44,089 nt of DNA, taken from Candidatus Methylomirabilota bacterium (lineage in GTDB: Bacteria; Methylomirabilota; Methylomirabilia; Rokubacteriales; CSP1-6). The stretch spans positions 1 to 44,089 of the forward strand of contig DATFYA010000129.1 of NCBI GenBank assembly GCA_035315345.1, in the 5' to 3' direction. The notes below the pieces were generated by a model, which did not search any database, was not told the origin of the DNA, and worked only from the letters and a program-made list of their open reading frames with translations. Below are positions 41,701 to 44,089 of the stretch, piece after piece. Numbering within the stretch: position 1 is the first letter of the stretch; each line of letters opens with the position of its first letter. The position numbers and the translations under genes are program-made.

Positions 41701-42327
41701 CACCACCGGCCCGGTGTGCAGGCCGATCCGCATCTGGAGGTGGAGGCCTCCCTGCGCCCGGAGCTCGCCATCGTAGTCCCGGAGCGCGCGCTGGATCGCG
41801 AGCGCGGCGTGGGCGGCGCGCCGGGGGCTGTCCTCGTGGGCGATCGGCGCTCCGAACAACGCCATGACCCCGTCGCCGGTGTATTGATTGATGGTGCCCT
41901 CGAACCGATGCACCTCGGCGGTGATGAGCTCGAAGCACCGATCCACGATGCGATGGACGTCCTCCGGGTCGAGCCGCTCGGCGATGGTGGTGAAGCCCGC
42001 GATGTCCGCGAAGAGGACGGTGACCTGGCGGCGCTCCCCCTCGAGCGCCGACCGGGAATTCAGGATCTTGTCGGCAAGATGCCGCGGCGTGTAGCCGACG
42101 ACGGGACTCCGGTAGTCCAGCGGAGACGGCGCCGGGCCGGCGGGGGCCCGGCCTCCCGCGGGGACCGGGCCCGCTTCACCGAGGCGCTTGCCGCAGGCTC
42201 CGCAGAACTTGGCCTCCGGCCGGAGACTCGCCCCGCAGCTCGGACACGCCTTGTCCAGGGCCGAGCCGCACTGATCGCAGAAACGGTTTCCCGTCGGGTT
42301 GTCGGCCCGGCACACGCCACAGAGCAT
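38767..42327 (-). CDS. Class III adenylate/guanylate cyclase-AAA ATPase-TPR protein
   Basis: A 1186-residue multidomain signalling protein. Residues 1-49 form two zinc-ribbon modules (CxxC at 3/6, 17/20, 28/31, 42/45). A class III cyclase domain follows (about 97-280): metal Asp108 in LFADIAGFT and Asp152 in QYTGDGVMALFG, and VGDTTNLAARLQQ with the Asn and Arg of the transition-state motif. A STAND-like AAA domain starts near 297, with Walker A GDAGIGKSR (about 328-336) and Walker B LVLVFEDLHWVD. TPR-like helices occupy about 800-1150. It would link an unknown signal to cAMP or cGMP synthesis or to ATP-driven switching. ATG 42327 keeps the zinc ribbons; no strong ribosome binding site is seen. 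Confidence 0.92.
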   Translation of the reverse strand: MLCGVCRADNPTGNRFCDQCGSALDKACPSCGASLRPEAKFCGACGKRLGEAGPVPAGGRAPAGPAPSPLDYRSPVVGYTPRHLADKILNSRSALEGERRQVTVLFADIAGFTTIAERLDPEDVHRIVDRCFELITAEVHRFEGTINQYTGDGVMALFGAPIAHEDSPRRAAHAALAIQRALRDYDGELRAQGGLHLQMRIGLHTGPVVVGKIGDDLRMDYTAVGDTTNLAARLQQTARPGSVVVSEATHDVIDTFFETLDLGEISVKGRAPVRAFEVVRSRARRSRLSAAVERGLTRLVGRAREVGTLLERFADVKQGRGQVVSLAGDAGIGKSRLLLEFRRALTESGESPTWLEGQCVSFGQSIQFLPLIEQLRLNFEIEEFDGEPEIIAKVEHAMRRMGELDAHIPYVRYLLSVDPGDPAILDMDAGARRGKCFEAIRALSVRGARRRPLVLVFEDLHWVDSGTEEYLASIVDAVAGVPLMLILTYRVGYSPAIPARSFHTVLTLHPLSETDAVDMAGHVLGAADLPPALRRALLEKAEGVPLFIEEVIKTLLDLGMLRREGDRYQVVQSVGSLDVPNTIQGIIMARLDRLGEEGKRTVQLASVIGRQFLGRLLQRVAGLTERLSDLLEELKDLEIIYELGLAPEPAYIFKHALIQDVAYQSLLKERRRDLHRAVGMAIEEIYADRLAEHAEELAHHFQNGGEWSKAFTYLVRSGDRAKAAYANETALDLYARALEASERVTPAIEPTRIEEVHHRRGEVLRLLARYPDSIAAFERVREAARRGGDRVREGEALVEIAYSQFLVFSSEGIDQCRRFAQEALAIGRETGDQHVVARSLCYLGLVAQAEGDPAGGDRLFEESLGIARAAGFADTVAVNLTWLGAHANWRGEFTRAIETSRQAMTAARQLNDGLSELLSLAFLCLAQIGLGDYREAIVTIDEGLVKARERNNSFIVGRLTNTLGWLYQELGDFARATEYNREAADIGRRAKNANVEVSSLINLGLDRLHLGDPRRAIAAMEETQERVEKHALGAHRWRWSNHLSLYLSEALLATGEASPALQQADKALAQARGTGSVKYQAKALALRGQILLEAGQGHDASRELAEALALARRIGYPTLTWQAAHLLARAQAATGDAEGAARSARLTLETMEQIAGRVPDSDLRRAFRSWRRVETAREDADRLLRG

Positions 42328-42389
42328 GTGGGTATGAGTACCACGGCGCGGAGCGTGCGCGGAAGACCGCGCGCACCGGCCCGCCGGAA

Positions 42390-43424
42390 CTAGGACAGCT
42401 GCGAGCGGACGAGGCGCGCGCCCTCGCTGAGCGCCCGCAGCTTGCCGAAGGCGGTCTCGCGGGGCAGGTACTTCATCCCGCAGTCGGGCGCGGGCATCAG
42501 CCGGTCCGGGGTCGTGCGGGTCAGGCCGGCGCGGATGCGCGCGGCCACCTGCTCCGCGGTCTCGACCGCGGGGTCGGACAGGTCGATGACGCCCAGCACG
42601 ATGGTCTTGCCCGAGAGGTCGGCGAGCACGCCGAGATCGATCTTGGGCTGGGCGGCCTCGATGGAGATCTGCTGCGCGGTGGTGGCGGCGAGCTGGGGCA
42701 GGAACGAGTAGCCGGTCGGCTTCTGGTGCCGCACCACCGCCGCGTAGCCGAAGCAGAGGTGGAGCGCGGTGGGCACCGTGATGCCCTCCAGCGCGCGATT
42801 GATCGCGGGCACCGCGAAGCGCCCGGCCGCCTCCGGATCGTTGCGCAGCCACGGCTCGTCGAGCTGGATGAGATCGGCGCCGGCGGCCTGCAGCTCGCGC
42901 GCCTCCTCGTTGACCGCCGCGGCCAGATCCATCGCGAGCGACTCCACGTCACGGTAGTGCTCGTTCTTGGCCTGCTGCGCCATCGTGAAGGGGCCGGGCA
43001 GGGTGATCTTGGCCGGGCGGTCGGTGTTGGCGCGGAGGAACTGCAGGCCGCGCAGCTCGACCGGGCGCGTGCGGCGCACGCGGCCGACCACGCGCGGCAC
43101 GTGGGTCTGATTGCCGTAGCGGTCGGTGATCACCGCGGGCTGCGCCACGTCCACGCCGTCGAGGGCGGTGGCGAAGTGGTTCGAGTAGCTCTCGCGCCGG
43201 ATCTCGCCGTCGCTGATCACGTCGATGCCGGCGCGCTCCATCGCGCGGATGGCCACGATGGTGGCGTCGTCCTGGGCGGCCTGCCGGAACGGCTCGGGCA
43301 CCCGCCACATCGCCTGCAGCCGCACCCGCGGAACCCCCTTGGACAAGAGCGCCCGGTCCACGAGCCAGTCGGGCTGGGGATAGCTGCCGACCACGGTGGT
43401 GACGAGGGGATGCCGGGGGATCAT
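42390..43424 (-). CDS. MetE-like cobalamin-independent methionine synthase (C-terminal-domain type)
   Basis: A 344-residue protein matching the catalytic C-terminal half of MetE, with its own N-terminus (LVTTVVGSYPQPDWLV). The zinc ligands are His and Cys in LHLCFGY, a Glu in IQLDEPWL nearby and Cys in PDCGMKYLPRE. MetE has two such halves and about 750 residues, so this is a standalone version that may use methylated corrinoid protein or a different methyl donor, as proposed for short archaeal and bacterial homologues. AAGGAG seven to twelve bases upstream lies in the end of the permease gene, indicating an operon. Confidence 0.88.
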   Translation of the reverse strand: MIPRHPLVTTVVGSYPQPDWLVDRALLSKGVPRVRLQAMWRVPEPFRQAAQDDATIVAIRAMERAGIDVISDGEIRRESYSNHFATALDGVDVAQPAVITDRYGNQTHVPRVVGRVRRTRPVELRGLQFLRANTDRPAKITLPGPFTMAQQAKNEHYRDVESLAMDLAAAVNEEARELQAAGADLIQLDEPWLRNDPEAAGRFAVPAINRALEGITVPTALHLCFGYAAVVRHQKPTGYSFLPQLAATTAQQISIEAAQPKIDLGVLADLSGKTIVLGVIDLSDPAVETAEQVAARIRAGLTRTTPDRLMPAPDCGMKYLPRETAFGKLRALSEGARLVRSQLS

Positions 43425-43426
43425 GC

Positions 43427-44089
43427 TCAGGCTCCTTGACGGTACGCGGCCACCCGGCGCTCCAGGCGGCGGAGGAGGATCTCGTGCATCCCGGTGATCA
43501 GGAGCACCAGCACGATGCCGGCGTACACTCCGGGGCTGTTGAGCAGCGTGCGATGGCGGGTGATGAGGAAGCCGAGGCCGTCGGCCGCGCCCAGCATCTG
43601 GGCCACGATGACGCCCACGATGACGAGGGCCCCGCCCAGGCGCAGCGCGGCCACCATCGAAGGCAGGCTGGCGGGGAGCGAGATGTAGAGGATCTGCTGG
43701 GCGCGGGTGGCCCCGAAGGCGCGCGCGGTCTCGTTGAGCGCGGGGCTCAGCGCGGCGACTCCCGCGACCGCGGTGAGCATGGTCGGGATGAACGCGTAGA
43801 TCGCGGCGAACGCGATCTTCGATTGCGAGCCGAGGCCGAACCACACCATCATCACCGGGTAGAGCACGACCAGCGGCACCGCGTAGGCGCTGCGCAGCAC
43901 CGGCAGCAGCATGCGGCGCGCGGTCGCCGAGGCGCCCACCACCTGGCCGAGCAGGATCCCGCCCCCGCAGACGATGGCGTAGGAGGCCAGGATCTCGCCG
44001 AAGGTGGTGGGCAGGCTGCCGAGGTACTCGCGCCGGTCGGTCACGAGCGCGGTCAGCGCCTCGCTGAGCGGGGGCACGAAGAGGCGGGG
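43427..44089 (-). CDS. ABC transporter permease (TauC/SsuC-like), 5' truncated
   Basis: The frame is open through the right edge, so the N-terminus is outside the window; 220 residues are visible. The protein has about six membrane helices and the inner-membrane permease EAA-type loop FGATRAQQILYISLPASLPSMVAALRLGGA, typical of the nitrate/sulfonate/taurine transporter family. The substrate is unknown. It ends two bases before the MetE-like ATG on the same strand. Confidence 0.9.
   Translation of the reverse strand, partial: PRLFVPPLSEALTALVTDRREYLGSLPTTFGEILASYAIVCGGGILLGQVVGASATARRMLLPVLRSAYAVPLVVLYPVMMVWFGLGSQSKIAFAAIYAFIPTMLTAVAGVAALSPALNETARAFGATRAQQILYISLPASLPSMVAALRLGGALVIVGVIVAQMLGAADGLGFLITRHRTLLNSPGVYAGIVLVLLITGMHEILLRRLERRVAAYRQGA

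Noticed and set aside
39944-41938. Long open frames antisense to the cyclase/AAA gene and similar long frames opposite other genes
   Set aside because: They are rich in Arg, Gly, Pro and Ala without recognisable domains and are the usual shadows of high-GC coding sequence; the sense frames have clear motifs.
1-44089. CRISPR arrays, tRNA or rRNA genes, prophage or complete insertion sequences
   Set aside because: No regularly spaced repeats, tRNA-like cloverleaf, rRNA segments or transposase genes were recognised on reading both strands.

Overview
The window is 44 kb of very GC-rich bacterial chromosome with dense genes on both strands, little intergenic space and many ATGA-type start/stop overlaps. 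No stretch longer than about 300 bases lacks a gene or gene remnant, and I saw no rRNA, tRNA, CRISPR array, phage or complete insertion sequence. The mixture (CoxMSL-type molybdenum hydroxylase, TrpX-type ABC substrate-binding protein, PhyH, VOC and amidohydrolase-like genes, giant class III cyclase/AAA/TPR regulator) resembles uncultured soil lineages such as Rokubacteria/Methylomirabilota or deep-branching Proteobacteria. That placement is inference from gene content, not from a marker gene.

Layout. 1-4.6 kb: end of a dienelactone hydrolase, a cupin, a convergent ABC-type binding protein, a ThDP enzyme and an exported protein. 4.6-6.2 kb: compact pqiAB pair (-). 6.3-10.2 kb: molybdenum hydroxylase operon (FAD, 2Fe-2S, Mo subunits) followed by a MoaD-like protein with an unusual tail. 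10.3-12.5 kb: an AhpD/CMD-family gene whose in-frame TGA replaces the second Cys of CxxC and is followed by a SECIS-like hairpin (probable selenoprotein), then a phosphodiesterase; both are bracketed by palindromic repeats. 12.5-14.9 kb: a small membrane protein whose Shine-Dalgarno lies in a 19-bp perfect hairpin, and a tandem cyclase-family protein. 15.1-19.5 kb: aroA, an SDR remnant, HpcH/HpaI aldolase, an alanine-racemase-like protein without the catalytic Tyr, and PhyH. 19.6-21 kb: allA-puuE (allantoin/ureidoglycolate breakdown). 21.1-23.7 kb: aldo-keto reductase, SDR, exported peptidoglycan-binding protein. 23.7-27.1 kb: fumarase-superfamily lyase, alpha/beta hydrolase and cytochrome P450 in one tight operon. 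27.1-32.5 kb: RidA-like protein, NodB-type deacetylase, lytic transglycosylase-like protein, redoxin, two VOC proteins, enoyl-CoA hydratase. 32.5-38.7 kb: a self-contained TetR-HlyD-ABC-ABC2-ABC2 exporter operon with a clear promoter and palindromic operator, organised like E. coli cecR-ybhGFSR. 38.8-44.1 kb (-): giant cyclase/AAA/TPR protein, MetE-like methyltransferase and a truncated ABC permease.

The most notable signals are the candidate selenocysteine codon with its hairpin; a family of 27-base units, single or as inverted pairs whose two arms vary together; the sequestered Shine-Dalgarno at 12.97 kb; and several genes that appear to be transcribed without a leader.
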